A DNA stretch of 64,000 bases. It comes from Dryocosmus kuriphilus (lineage: Eukaryota > Arthropoda > Insecta > Hymenoptera > Cynipidae). A program made the position numbers and the translations under genes. The first letter of the stretch is position 1; each line of letters begins with the position of its first letter. The notes beneath the pieces are model-generated. The model saw only the letters and a program-made list of their open reading frames with translations. It had not been told where the DNA came from and did not search any database. Of this stretch, positions 44,287-55,628 are shown in pieces. The stretch is taken from NCBI GenBank assembly GCA_038277395.1, contig CM076193.1:78930627-78994626 (forward strand), written 5' to 3'.

Positions 44287-45542
44287 TACGAGGGCTGTTT
44301 GATAAGTCAGTGACTTTTTGAATAAAAAAATTCTTTTTCGGCAAATAAGCATTTTATTTCTCAACGTAATCTCCTTTTAGCTCGATACATTTAGTCCAGC
44401 GTTTTTTTTTTTTTCCAATTTTTTTATTCCTTCCAAATAATAGGTTTTATCAAGGTCCTCAAAATAGGCGTTTGTTTCGGTGATGACGTCTTCATTCGAC
44501 CCAAATCTCTTACCGCCCAGCCATTTCTTCAGGTTTGGAAACAGAAAATAGTCGGAGGGGGCTAAATCTGGAGAATATGCTGGATGAGGTAGCAGTTCAT
44601 AGCCCAATTCATGGATTTTTCCCATCGCGACTACACACGTGTGTACCCGTGCATTGTCCTGATGGAACAGCACTTTTTTCTTCGACAAATGCGGTCTTTT
44701 TTGCTTCAAATCAATATCAAATCTGTCCAAAAGCTCGGAATAATATTGGCCGTTGATCGTTTTACCCTTCTGAAGGTAATCGATGTGAATGGTAACGCAT
44801 GCATCCCAAAAAACTGTGGCCATGACCTTGTTGGCCGACAGACCCATCTTGGCCTTCTTTGGCGCACGTTCACCCGGAGAAACCCACTGTTTTGATTGTT
44901 CCTTGGTCTCTGGTGTGTTGCGATGGATCCATGTTTCGTCCACGGTTACGAAACGGCGCAAAAACTCGTTCGGATTGCGGCTGAACATCGCCAAACACTC
45001 CTTTGAAGTGGTCACACGATTGCGCTTATGCTCGATTGTGAGCAATCGCGGCACCCATCTCGCGGATAGTTTTTTTCATGTCCAAATATTCATGTAAAAT
45101 TTGATGTACCCGCTCAGTTGAGATGCCTACAGCCTCAGACATTTCACGCACTTTCATTCTCCTATCGTCCAATATCATTCCATGAATTTTATCGACGATT
45201 TCTGGCGTAATGACCTCTTTTGGGCGACCTGAACGTTCGGCGTCACTTGTGCTGGTATGACCACAACGAAACTCAGTAAACCACTTCTTAACCATTGAAA
45301 TTGACGGTGCAGAGTTCCCATAGTACTTATCAAGCCTTTCCTTGGTTTTAGTGATGGTTTTCTTACGCAAAAAATAATGCTTAATCAGCTTTCAATGGCT
45401 GTCAAACACAAACTAAATGACCCAGCTTGCTTAAAATTTAACAGTAGTCTATTCATACATGGCGTTGACGGGTGCAGTTTTGAATTTAAAGTTACTGCGC
45501 GGGAAATTCAAAAAGTCACTGACTTATCAAACAGCCCTCGTA
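44287..45542. mobile_element. mariner element 3, near full length
   Basis: Inverted ends TACGAGGGCTGTTTGATAAG (left) and, read from the right, the same 20 bases; the match extends over about 32 bp through TCAGTGACTTTTTGAA. TA flanks both sides. Length 1256 bp. The nearly identical ends suggest this is among the younger insertions in the window. Confidence 0.95.
44340..45385 (-). pseudogene. mariner transposase (D34D), near-intact
   Basis: The helix-turn-helix region is in frame 45370-45026 (YYGNSAPSISMVKKWFTEF, RSGRPKEVITPE). An extra base in an A-run at 45070-45076 shifts the frame, after which 45054-44377 carries the catalytic part: VTVDETWIH, VLFHQDNARVH and PAYSPDLAPSDYFLF, i.e. three Asp with 34 residues between the second and third. 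A second expanded A-run (44403-44414) displaces the last ~20 residues. The N-terminal Met is also not in frame. Otherwise the protein is well preserved. Confidence 0.9.
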
Positions 45543-45953
45543 ATTATAGCGAATAGATAGAAATATTTAATATCTTGAGGGAAAAGAATTTGTTAAATTA
45601 TGTATAATAAGAAGGATTGTTTTTTCTTTTGTATGAAAATCTTGAGTAATAAAAAGTGTCAGTCTCATTATTAAGTAATACGAAAATGACTCAAGTGAAA
45701 GATAGTTAAAGGAACTGCTTGAAAACTTCACTTTCGTAGATTTCAATAGACTTTACTAAATTCTCCGAATACCTCCGAGAATATCCGAGGCTAGCCGATC
45801 GAATCTCGTGACTCTTCGGCGACTGAATCTTTGAATCAATGAGGTGTGTGTCAGTAAATCAAATCAGTCAGGAGTTGCACTGATAAGTTAGTAAAAAATC
45901 ATATTCAATCCTTCTAAAAATGTTCAAAGTTTCCAATTTCCATTTCGTTATTA

Positions 45954-48095
45954 AGGTAAAGTACTCAATACTGGGACACGTTTTAGAGCACGCTGGACAC
46001 AATGCTCATTTTCGAAGAAAACATGTGCTATTTGGGGAAATCATTGACTTTAATGAGTAATATGTACAACTATAAGCGTATGACAAAAACAAAAATTATT
46101 ACTAAACCTTTTAAACGAAAAAAAAAAGTAGTTAGAATAGACGCCTATTCGTCCGCAGTGGTGGGACAGGCTTTTCGGTTCGGCCGTAGTAGTGGGACAC
46201 GGTTAGGTGCAGTATTGGGATGGTAGCAAATGAAGCATTTATTTCAATGCCTGTAGGCTTAAGTTTCTTATCTAAATCACAATTCAATATATTTGCACTT
46301 TATACCCTTCTTTGTTATGAACTTTCAATCAACAATATTAAATATCGTTTTCAATGGCACATTTTTCTTATTGTTTTATTTTAATTTTCATTTGCAAAGC
46401 TTGGATTTGATGATCAAGTAATAATTTTTCTACTTTTAATCAGGCTACTAAATTTCGTAGGAAAAATTAAATAATTCAATAAATACTTACTTAAATTTTA
46501 TTTTTGAATAAGTTAAAATTGGAGTTCGGAAAATATTTAAAAGTATTTATATGTACTCACCTAATACTTAAGTTAAATTTTCGAGGTTAAAAAGGTTTTA
46601 GATTTTCACTTAATCAAAACTTGTTCGCTGACCTTTCTATTATAATAAATATCAATGTTAATTAATAGTTTACAGGAATTAATAGAGTTAATTTTACTTT
46701 AAAAATGTACAAAGTTCCGTCATAATACTCGTGCCCTACTTCTACGCCTCGCACCCTGCCGCAGGAGATAATTCGGGACAAATGACTCTAGATTGTTCCA
46801 GTATCAGGTACTTAGTTCAAAACGGGAAATAGATGTACAAAATACTTGAGAGACTTCTCAAGCTCTTCGTTCTTCGATCGTTTTAATAATTAAACCAAAA
46901 GAATTAATTTTCCTAATGGAAAAATTCTTTGACATCTTCGGTCTTACGATCTTTTGAAATTACTCCAAAATAAAGAAGAAGGTGTTTGTTTCCATTTTGA
47001 GTACAAAATACTTTATTAAAATCCTTAGTTCAAAGAAACAACGTTTCGGCCCTTAACTGTGGGTCTTCCTCAGGTCCCCCAAACTATAAAACTAATTTAA
47101 AAATAATTTGAAATAAGTAAAAACATAGTCTAAAAAATCGATGGTTAAAGGAAGAGGTTATTTCGAAGTCATATTTACCTCTAAGTCTGCGATGTACATG
47201 TTGTTATTAGCAGAAGTCTTAAAAATTATTGGTTCCCTTAAAAAAAAATTGGAGAGGGACCAAATGTTACAAAAAAATTACATTTTTAAATAACTAATTT
47301 CTAAAAAGAAAGTTATAAAAAAAAATAAGAAGTGCGTGTGACGGACAAGAACATGTAGTATAATTTTGTAGGTTAGGTAAGATTGGTAACCATATGATCG
47401 TCTGTAAACGGTAACCAAGGACCCATTGGTGTTCATTTCAGTGATTCAACCACAGATGATAATGCGCGCCAAAGCGTTTGGAGTTTGAAATAAAAATGTA
47501 ATTATATTTTTATTTTTAAATACTTTGATAACATTGATTGATTTTTAAAATTTCGGTTTGATGATTTATAGAGTTTTGTTTTTATTTATTTATAAAGATT
47601 GATTCTAAAATTTTTCTTTTTATTCTGTTTTTTTCTCTATTTAAAATTTTAATTTTTTAAATGTTTTTAACGGGGAATAGAATGTGGACATGAAATTACA
47701 AAGTTTATAATTATTATTTTGGCAAAAACTAATACTGGTATTTTCCAAAAACGTAGTAATAATTAGTAGAAATTTTTTAAAAACCATTCGCAAAACATTT
47801 TTAAGTGTGTTTCATGCAAAAAACAGTTGTAGAAATTTGCGTCAGATGGTACGTAGAATAGATAAAATTGCACGTAACGCTGGTTGCATATTTGAAGCTA
47901 TAATTTTATAATGTGTAATCTCTACTTGATATCGAAAAAATGTTTGCTCATTTAGATAATCAAGGTCCTAAATAATATTAATTCAGTTCCACTTATATTA
48001 TTTGTTATAAATTCTTAGCAGTAAATACAGTATTTTGTAGCTGTCTAGCTATCGCTCTCATTTGGCGGTTTGTCCCGGTATTGGGTTCTTTACCG
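45954..48095. mobile_element. TA-flanked TIR element, GGTAAAG...GGGACA family
   Basis: The left end AAGGTAAAGTACTCAATACTGGGAC and the right end, reversed, ACGGTAAAGAACCCAATACCGGGAC are inverted repeats bordered by TA. The motif TGGGACA recurs sub-terminally at ~46162, ~46194 and ~46215. No transposase is encoded; the small frame 46002-46226 overlaps the sub-terminal repeats. The architecture resembles the pogo-like element at 25209-26528. Confidence 0.6.
46980..47110 (-). mobile_element. Possible Penelope-like element fragment (hammerhead-type motif)
   Basis: The minus strand reads CTGAGGAAGACCCACAGTTA then GGGCCGAAACGTTG (47074-47041). Penelope-like retroelements carry a hammerhead ribozyme motif of the form CTGATGA...GAAAC next to this type of sequence; here the first box is CTGAGGA, so the ribozyme would be inactive. 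No reverse transcriptase is nearby. Confidence 0.4.
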
Positions 48096-48999
48096 TAAAA
48101 TGAACGAGCTCCGTGCCCAATTTCGAAGAAGCTGTAGGTCTGACTCAAGCTTTGGCTTTACTACTTGTCGAGCGAAAAAAGTTCGACAGTTCGCGTTTGA
48201 GCGGTAAAAAAGCTAAGGATGCATAACTTATGCAATCGGTTTACATCGATTTTTGCAGTCACGTTATAATCACTTTAAAACCACTTGCATTCAGAGAGAT
48301 TTTAATTATAAAATTTTAGAGGGCTTCGCCGCCGCGCCGCGCCTCACAGTGGGAGGAAATGTACTTTTTCCGTTCAAAACAGTGTAGAGTCTTTACTTTT
48401 GATCCGATTAAAAATTTTTTTTTAAATTAAAGTTCATAAAACTCTGAAGAGCTTCATGATCGTAACTTTTGTGTTTTCTATTTGTTTATTTACAACGTTT
48501 TCACTCAAAATGCTAAAAAAGTGATATTTTTTACTAAACAATTTTTTGCGCTTCAATAAATGCTTATCTAAACTTTATATATCCTCTTAAATAAATACAT
48601 GGAGACTAAAAGAATAAAAATAATTTGCTTATTGATACATTTAATTGTTATAAACAAATTTGGTGAACAAATTCACAAATAGTGTTACTATCGGTCAAAC
48701 ATTTTTTTTTGTTTTGCCATTGCTTTGTATTGATGTATGAATGACATTTAATCATAAAATTAATTAAAGGGAAAATATTAAAGTCAGATGTTTTTCAGAT
48801 TTGAATTTTCCTTAATCGTTTGAATTGCTACAGGTATTCTTAAAATAATATAGTTTTGATAATATTTCTTAAAATATAACAATTCAAATTTTTCTAGACA
48901 AATTAGATAAACAAATTGGAAATTTGGCATATGAGCGTAGAAAAAAAATGTTTTTTGCGCTGGAAATGTTTTAAATTATTGGGCGGATGATTGATAGTT

Positions 49000-50030
49000 A
49001 AAAAAAATCTGCCTGCTTCGCGGGCACATTTTCGTCGCGCGCTTCGCGCGAAGTAGGGGAGCTCCTAGGGCGCGCGTCTGTTGGCACTCGCGCTTCGCGC
49101 TCGATACGTTATTTACGACACTCGCGCTTTGCGCTCGGTGTTTATGGATCGTATAAACCTTTAAGTTAAAAATTACAAAAGAAATTATTTTACTTAAGGC
49201 TCCATCGCCCTTAAGGAATACATTCTCATCATTCTCTCTCTCTTTCCAAGGTGAACAATTCTGCTTGTTAATATTTTCTCGTATCTTGCATAGTTTTGTT
49301 GAAAAGTGGTTTTCTTTATATTTCATAACATATTTCACGAATAACTCAAAAACTACACGTCTGTTCAAAACAATGATAGGAAGCAAATTTGTAGATCTTT
49401 TTGAGGTGAACAACTCTGTTTATTATCATTTCTTTCGTATCTTGCATATTTTGGCAGGAAATTTGAATTTTTGATTTTTTAATAGCGTTTTCTCGATTAA
49501 AATCAAAACCGTGCATTTTATCAAAAAATAGTTAAATCAAAATATGTAGATCTTTTTGAGTTGAACAACCTAGTTTATTATTATTTTTTCGTATCTTGCA
49601 TAGTTTTGGCGGGACATTTGAATTTTTGATTTTTAATATCGTTTTCTCGATTAAAACAAAAACCGTGGATTTTATCAAAAAATAGTTTATACAAAATTTG
49701 TAGATCCTTTTAGGATAAACAATTTTGGTTATATACATATTTTCTGTATCTCGCATAGTTTAGCCGGAAAATGTTTTTTTTTGATTTTTTGTGAAAACAG
49801 TTTATGATGGATAAAACCAGAACCATTGGTCAAAATCCGCTGGTTGACGAACTCGTCCTTACTTTTTACGCATTGAAGAAATATGCAAAAGCGCAATCCA
49901 ATCCGATTAGTCCTTCGAAAGTTATCGTGCTAAAAGACTACGACAACAACGACAACGACGACAACGACAGACAGACACCAACGTAAAACCTGTTTTTTTC
50001 GGATTCAGGGGGTCATGAAACGTCGAGTTT
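49000..50030 (-). repeat. Dispersed modular repeat R, copy 6
   Basis: Minus orientation. From the left: AAAAAAATCTGCCTGCTTCGCGGGCACATTTTCGTC (hairpin plus T-run when read on the minus strand), four to five GCGCGAAGCGCGAG palindromes (49035-49140), four monomers and the Asp-rich frame 49804-49986 (+). The ACATTCTCATC end is truncated. Confidence 0.85.
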
Positions 50031-50186
50031 TTTGATTAAAAGAACACTATTATACGTTTAATGAATAAAGTATGGGTTTGTATCAAAAAATGGTTTTAAG
50101 AGAATTTGTAGGTCTTTGGAAGGTGAATAATTCTGCTTCTGGATATTTTCTCATATCTCGCATACTTTTGCGGAAAAGTGGATTTT
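50031..50186 (-). repeat. R fragment (fourth monomer, inverted)
   Basis: Matches the reverse complement of about 50985-51120, ending in GCATACTTTTGCGGAAAAGTGG. It fills the gap between the inverted copies 6 and 8. Confidence 0.7.
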
Positions 50187-51235
50187 TACATTCTCATCTC
50201 AATGAGAAGGTATTAGTTTTATGTGAAAACTGACTTTCGCGGATTTCGTGAAATCTCGACGTTTCGTGACCCCCTGAATCTGAAAAATCATGTTTTACGT
50301 TGGTGTCTATCATTGTCGTTATCGTCGTTGTTTTCGTTGTCGTTGTAGTCTGTTAGCACGATAACTTTCGAAGGATTAACCGGATTGGATTGCGCTTTGG
50401 CATACTTCTTTAAGGCGTAAAAAGTAAGGACGAGTTCGTTAACCATCGGTTTTTGACCAACGGTTATGATTTTATCCATCCAAAACTGTTTTCATAAACT
50501 CAAAAAATACATTTTCCGGCTAAACTATGCGAGCTACAGAAAATATGTATATAACCAAAATTGTTTACCTTAGAAAAATCTAAATCTACGAATTTTGTCT
50601 TAACCGTTTTTTTATAAAGTACACGGTTTTTGTTTTAATCGAGAAAACGTTATTAAAAATGAAAAACTGTGGTTTCCCGCCAAAATATTCAAGATACGAA
50701 AAAAATGATAATAAATAAATTTGTTCGTCTCAAAAAGATCTACAAACTTTATTTTAATCATTTTTTGTTAAAATGCACGATTTTGGTTTTAATCGAGAAA
50801 ACGCTATTAAAAAATCAAAAATTCAAATTTTCCGCCAAACTATGCAAGATTCGAAAAAAATCATAATAAACTAAGTTGTTCAACTCAAAAATATCTACAT
50901 ATTTACTCCCTACCATTTTCTCGAAAAGACGCATGGTCTTTAAGTTATTCGTGAAATATATTAATTCATATAAAAAAATCCACTTTTCCGCAAAAGTATG
51001 CGAGATACGAGAAAATATCAAGAAGCAGAATTATTCATCTTCTTAAGACCTACAAATTCTCTTCAAACCATTTTTTGATACAACCCATACTTTATTCATT
51101 AAACGTATAATACTGTCCTTTTAAACAAAAAATACATTACTATACAGTCAGTAAAAAGTTATTAAAAGTTATTGAAAAATCTGCCCGCTACTCAGGCGCA
51201 TTCTCATCACGTTTCTCGCGCTCACCAATCAATGA
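50187..51235 (+). repeat. Dispersed modular repeat R, copy 8
   Basis: ACATTCTCATC start with hairpin, antisense Asp-rich frame 50288-50479, monomers at ~50527, 50686, 50840 and 50996 (spacings 159, 154 and 156), and right end CTGCCCGCTACTCAGGCGCATTCTCATCACG. Confidence 0.85.
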
Positions 51236-51849
51236 AATTGTATCTAAAACGTAAATTTCTTCATTTTTTACATAGATTGGCTGAAAAAATGCAATTTTTA
51301 CGTTCTCATCCGAGAAGGTATTAGATTTATGTAAAATTTGACTTTCGCGGATTTCATGAAATCTCCACAGTTTGAGACCTCCTGAATCCGAAAAAAACGA
51401 TTTTTACGACGGTGGCTGTCTGTCTGTTGTCGTCGTTGGTGTCGTTGGCGTTGTCGTCGGTGGTCGCGAAAGCTTTCGAAGGACTAATCGGATTGGGTTG
51501 CGTTTTGGCACACTTCTTTAAAGCGTAAAAAGTAAGAACGAGTTCGTTAACCAGCCACTTTGGATAAAGTTCCGAATAGCGGATACCTCCGATTTATTTG
51601 AAACTATATACGCTTATGTATTTTGACTCGCTGATTACGAAAATCATAGTGACAATTGGCGACTAGGCCATTTTCATGGTGAAAATCATAAAAAACACCA
51701 TAAAAACCATGTTTTTTGCGTTTATCTCAGTAAATATACAAAATATAAAAAAATCTTTCAAACAAAAGTTGTAGCCAGCATAAAAATACATCTTTTATGT
51801 TCTATATACTTTTTATCTTAAACCATTATTGTTCAAGATAATGAGGATT

Positions 51850-52012
51850 GCGCTTCCGTAACCAGTCAGTGCATGTGTAGCCCCCCCACCTCAACCTTGG
51901 AAAAGGGATCGAGCGTGACCGAACGCATTTCCGTAACCAGTCAGTGCATGTGTCCCCCCCCCCCCCCCTACTCTGGAAAGGAGGCCGAGAGTGGCTGAAT
52001 GCATAGGAAAAA
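51850..52012 (+). repeat. GC-rich direct repeat inside Merlin
   Basis: Two ~83-bp copies beginning (T)TCCGTAACCAGTCAGTGCATG at 51856 and 51931, each with a C-run (14 to 15 Cs in the second) and GGAAAGG. Confidence 0.75.
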
Positions 52013-52067
52013 TCACAAAAATACTGCAAAATGTTTAGCGGTACGACTTAAATTGTATGAAAGGTTG

Positions 52068-52402
52068 TGTAGGACCTTAGTTATTTTTTTGTGCCCTATC
52101 ACAGGGGTGCCTTCCCGCCCCCCCACAACACCTAGGAAAGGGGGTCGTGTGTGACCTAAGTTATTTATGTGACCTGTTGCAGGGGTGCCTTCCCGCCCCC
52201 ACAACACCTGGGAAAGGGGGTTGTGTGAAACCTTAGTTATTTTTTGTGCCCTATCACAGGGATGCCTTCCCGCCCCCACAACACCTGGGAAAGGGGGTCG
52301 TGTGTGACCTAAGTTATTTATGTGACCTGTTGCAGGGGTGCCTTCCCGCCCCCACAACACCTGGGAAAGGGGGTTGTGTGAGACCTTAGTTATTTTTTGT
52401 TC
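52068..52402 (+). repeat. Higher-order minisatellite inside Merlin (76-80 bp units, alternating A/B)
   Basis: Four and a half units contain GGGGTGCCTTCCCGCCCCCACAACACCTGGGAAAGGGGG-like cores (phrases CCTTAG at 52075, 52231 and 52384; CCTAAG at 52155 and 52308). Units alternate between an A form (TTTTTTGTGCCCTATCACAG) and a B form (TTATGTGACCTGTTGCAG), giving a ~153-bp higher-order period. The minus frame over it (52013-52411) is a consequence of the repeat. Confidence 0.85.
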
Positions 52403-52647
52403 GAGCAACATTATTTATTACACTTTTTACCGTTTTTCATCTCACATCTGGGCGTGGATTAGCTCCCTACTTTTTATTTTCCCCCTCTCTCTCTCGCACG
52501 CTCGATTGTCTTCATCACACACGTCGGTGCTGGAATAATCGAGTCTGAACGTGCCACGGAGCAAGTCCCGCGTGAGTCGCTCTGTCTCTCTCTTAACTCT
52601 TGCTATTTAAATTAAGCTTTTTCGCTGTTATTGGTAAGTTGTTAAAA

Positions 52648-53584
52648 ATGAATCAGATTCATAACATCTTCACTTTGAGCTCTATTTTCCAAGATCGCGA
52701 AAAAACCCTTCAGTGGTTACGCGATATCGAATTCATTCCAAGCACAAGATATTGCATTAAGCATAAAAAGAACATGACCCTACACGAATCAGTATTTACC
52801 TCTGGTCAATTTAAATGCCAAAAAAAGGGCAAATACTCTCATAATGCTACTGTAGCGGAAAATACGTGGTTTGAGCAATCTCACATTTCAGCAGCAGCCT
52901 GCATGTTAATTACATACAGCTTTGCTGTTAATTTAACCTTTGAACAAACCATTCGCGAAAGCAGTATAATTGAAGGTCAGCAGGTGTCCAGGGAAAGTGT
53001 TGCCGATCGCTTTTCCTTTTGTCGAGAAGTTTGTATGGTTGCTCTTGACCAACAGTTTGAAAATGAAGGTAAAAACAGGAGGCGTGAGGGAAATTGTAGA
53101 AATCGATGAGTGTAAAATAGGACGTCGAAAGTACGAAAGAGGACGTGTGGTGGATGGCTCTTGGATCTTGGGAATGATTCACAGGGGGCATCCTGAGAAT
53201 TATCGATTGGAAATTTGCCCTGATAACAAAAGAGATGAAACAACCTTACTCTCTTTGATCCAGAAGCATATAGCAATTGGCACAGAAATCCAAACAGACT
53301 GCTGGAAAGGCTACTTAAATCTGAAAGCTCATGGTTATGTCCACAAAACTGTGAATCATTCTCAAGAGTTTGTGAATCAGGAAACTGGAGCGCACACACA
53401 AAATATAGAATCGTTCTGGCGTTGGATGCGACGCTCCCTATCACGGGGTGGAGTTCACAAAAACAACTTAGCAGACCATCTTTGCGAATTTTTGTGGCGG
53501 CGTCTGGTAAGAAAACTAAACGCAGATCCCTTTTCTCAGTTGATCACTGACATAAAAATTTGCTATCCTGGCAAAGGAAACTAA
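52648..53584 (+). pseudogene. Merlin transposase (IS1595/ISXO2-type DDE), one frameshift
   Basis: I start at MNQIHNIFTLSSIFQD (52648). The N-terminal region has Cys-containing pairs (RYCIKHKKN, FKCQKKGKY) that may bind zinc. The catalytic domain shows EIDECKIGRRKYERGR (first Asp at 53105-53107), IQTDCWKGY (second Asp at 53298-53300) and NIESFWRWMRR (Glu at 53408-53410), the DDE layout of Merlin/IS1016 transposases. The two open frames join around an A-run at 53071-53075 where one base appears in excess; no other defect is visible. The length of about 310 codons suits the family. Confidence 0.88.
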
Positions 53585-55153
53585 TTTTTTACGTTCTTTT
53601 TTCGTTAAACGTTACTTTTTCTTACTTCTTCTTTCTTTTACTTAAGCGTTACTTTTCAAAAAATTAAATTTAAAAAAATGCAAAAAATAAACTGAAATAC
53701 AAAAAGCAAAAAAAAAAAACATGCACTTTAAAGACCAAGCTCCAACCTTCCCGTGGTAAAGTGCGTAAGTAGGCAATGCCGAAACTAATGGAGTCTTGTC
53801 AAAATGTACTTGTTGGAACATTATCCCATTTTTCTCGGAAAATAATGGTTTAAGAGAAAAAGTATATAAAACATAAAAGATGTATTTTTATGCTGGCTAC
53901 AACTTTTGTTTAAAAGGTTTTTATATATTTTGTATATTTACTGAGATAAACATAAAAAACCATCAATTTTATGGGTTTTTTATGGTTTTCACCATGAAAA
54001 TAGCCTAGTAGCCAATTTTCACTATGATTTTCGTAATCAGCGCGTCAAAATACGTAAGTATACGTAGTTTCAAAATAAATCGGAGGTATCCGCTATTCGG
54101 AACTGCACCCGCCACTTTTGACCAACAGTTATGGCTTTATCCATCAAAAACCATTTTCTCAAAATCAAAAAATCCATTTTCCGGCTAAAATATGAGAGAT
54201 AAAAGAAAATGTAAGAGGGTAAATTTGTTCATCTCAAAAAAATCTACAAATTTTGTCTTAACCGTTTTTTGATAAGATGAACGGTTTTTTTGTTTTAATC
54301 AAGAAAACGCTATTAAAATTAAAAAACTCTGGTTTCCCGCCAAAATATTCAAGGTAAAAAAAAATGGTAAAGAACAGAGTTGTTCAGTTCAAAGATATCT
54401 ACAAATTTTGTTTTGGCCATTTTTTGATAAAATGCACGGTTTTGGTTTTAATCGATAAAACTTGATTAAAAATGAAAAAAATTCAAATTTCCCGCCAAAC
54501 TCTGCAAGATATGGAAAAATAATAATAAACAAAGTTGTTGCGAACGTCTCAAAAAGATCTACAAATTTGCTGTCTATCATTTTTTTGAGCAGACGCGTAG
54601 TTTTTGAGTTATTCTTGAAATATGTTATGAAATATAAAGAAAACCACTTTTCAGCAAAACTATGCAAGATATAAGAAAATATTAACAAGCAGAATTGTTC
54701 ACCTTGGAAAGAGCTACAAAATTTATTTATAAGGCTCATCGTTTTACTTTTAAGAATCGAAATCCTCTATTGTGAAAATTTGGAAAATCACTAAAAAACT
54801 TTTCCAATCTACAATGTGTTTAAAAAAAATGTAATTATCGAGCGCGAAGCGCGAGTGTCATAATGAGAATGTATTCCTTAAGAGCGATAGAGCCTTAAGT
54901 AAAATAATTTCTTTTGTAATTTTTAATTTAAAGCTTTATACGATCCATAAACACCGAGCGTGTAGCGCGAGGCGATTAATCTATCGAGCGCGAAGCGCTA
55001 GTGACGTAAATAACGTATCGAGCGCGAAGCGCGAATCAAATGTCGAGCATGAAGCGCGAGTGCAAACAGACGCGCGCCCTAGGCGCGCTCGTACTTCGCG
55101 CGAAGCGCGGCGCGCGATGAGAATGTGCCCGCCAAGCGGGCAGATTTTTTTTT

Positions 55154-55628
55154 ATATGAATTAACATATTTCACGAATAACTTAAAGATTATGCGTCTTT
55201 TCGAGAAAATGGGAGGGAGTAAATATGTAGATATTTTTGAGTTGAACAACTTTGTTTATTATGAGTTTTTTTGTATCTTGCATATTTTGGCGGGAAATTG
55301 GAATTTTTTATTTTTAGAAAGAATTTATGATGGATAAAACCAGAACCATTGGTCAAAACCCGCTGGTTGACGAACTCGTCCTTACTTTTTTACGCCTTGA
55401 AGAAGTATGCAAAAGCGCAATCCAATCCGATTAGTCCTTCGAAAGTTATCGTGCTAACAGACTACGACACAACGACAACGGCGACAACGACTACGACAAC
55501 CACAGACACCAACGTAAAACCTGTTTTTTCGGATTCAGGGGGTCATGAAACGTCGAGATTTCATGAAATCCGCGAAAGTCATTTTTCACATAAAACTAAT
55601 ACCTTCTCACTGAGATGAGAATGTAAAA
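55154..55628 (-). repeat. Dispersed modular repeat R, copy 10 (partial)
   Basis: Minus orientation; contains one monomer and the Asp/Thr-rich frame region (55328-55618 on the +), ending in the complete TTCTCACTGAGATGAGAATGT terminus. It is fused tail-to-tail with copy 9. Confidence 0.8.

Larger units (their letters stand above)
51562..54110. mobile_element. Merlin (IS1016/ISXO2-like) DNA transposon with long TIRs
   Basis: The first ~280 bases (GGATAAAGTTCCGAATAGCG to TTAAACCATTATTGTTC) are repeated in inverted form at 53826-54110. The element is flanked by an 8-bp direct repeat GCCACTTT (51554-51561 and 54111-54118), in the 8-9 bp range known for Merlin. Length 2549 bp. It carries its own transposase gene and a GC-rich minisatellite. 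Confidence 0.9.
51300..55153 (+). repeat. Dispersed modular repeat R, copy 9, split by Merlin
   Basis: Begins ACGTTCTCATCCGAGAAGG at 51300 and is interrupted at 51561. It resumes at 54111 with the duplicated GCCACTTT, then has four monomers (~54190, 54350, 54505 and 54660), a palindrome cluster (54838-55110) and the terminal GATGAGAATGTGCCCGCC followed by AAGCGGGCAGATTTTTTTTT. Confidence 0.85.

Noticed and set aside
52013..52411. GREGTPATGH-repeat protein
   Set aside because: Translation of the GC-rich minisatellite inside Merlin; no independent evidence of coding.
55114..55153. Bacterial origin of the R family because of its terminator-like hairpin and T-run
   Set aside because: R copies are interspersed with insect-type transposons, are AT-rich eukaryotic repeats and have no bacterial gene nearby.
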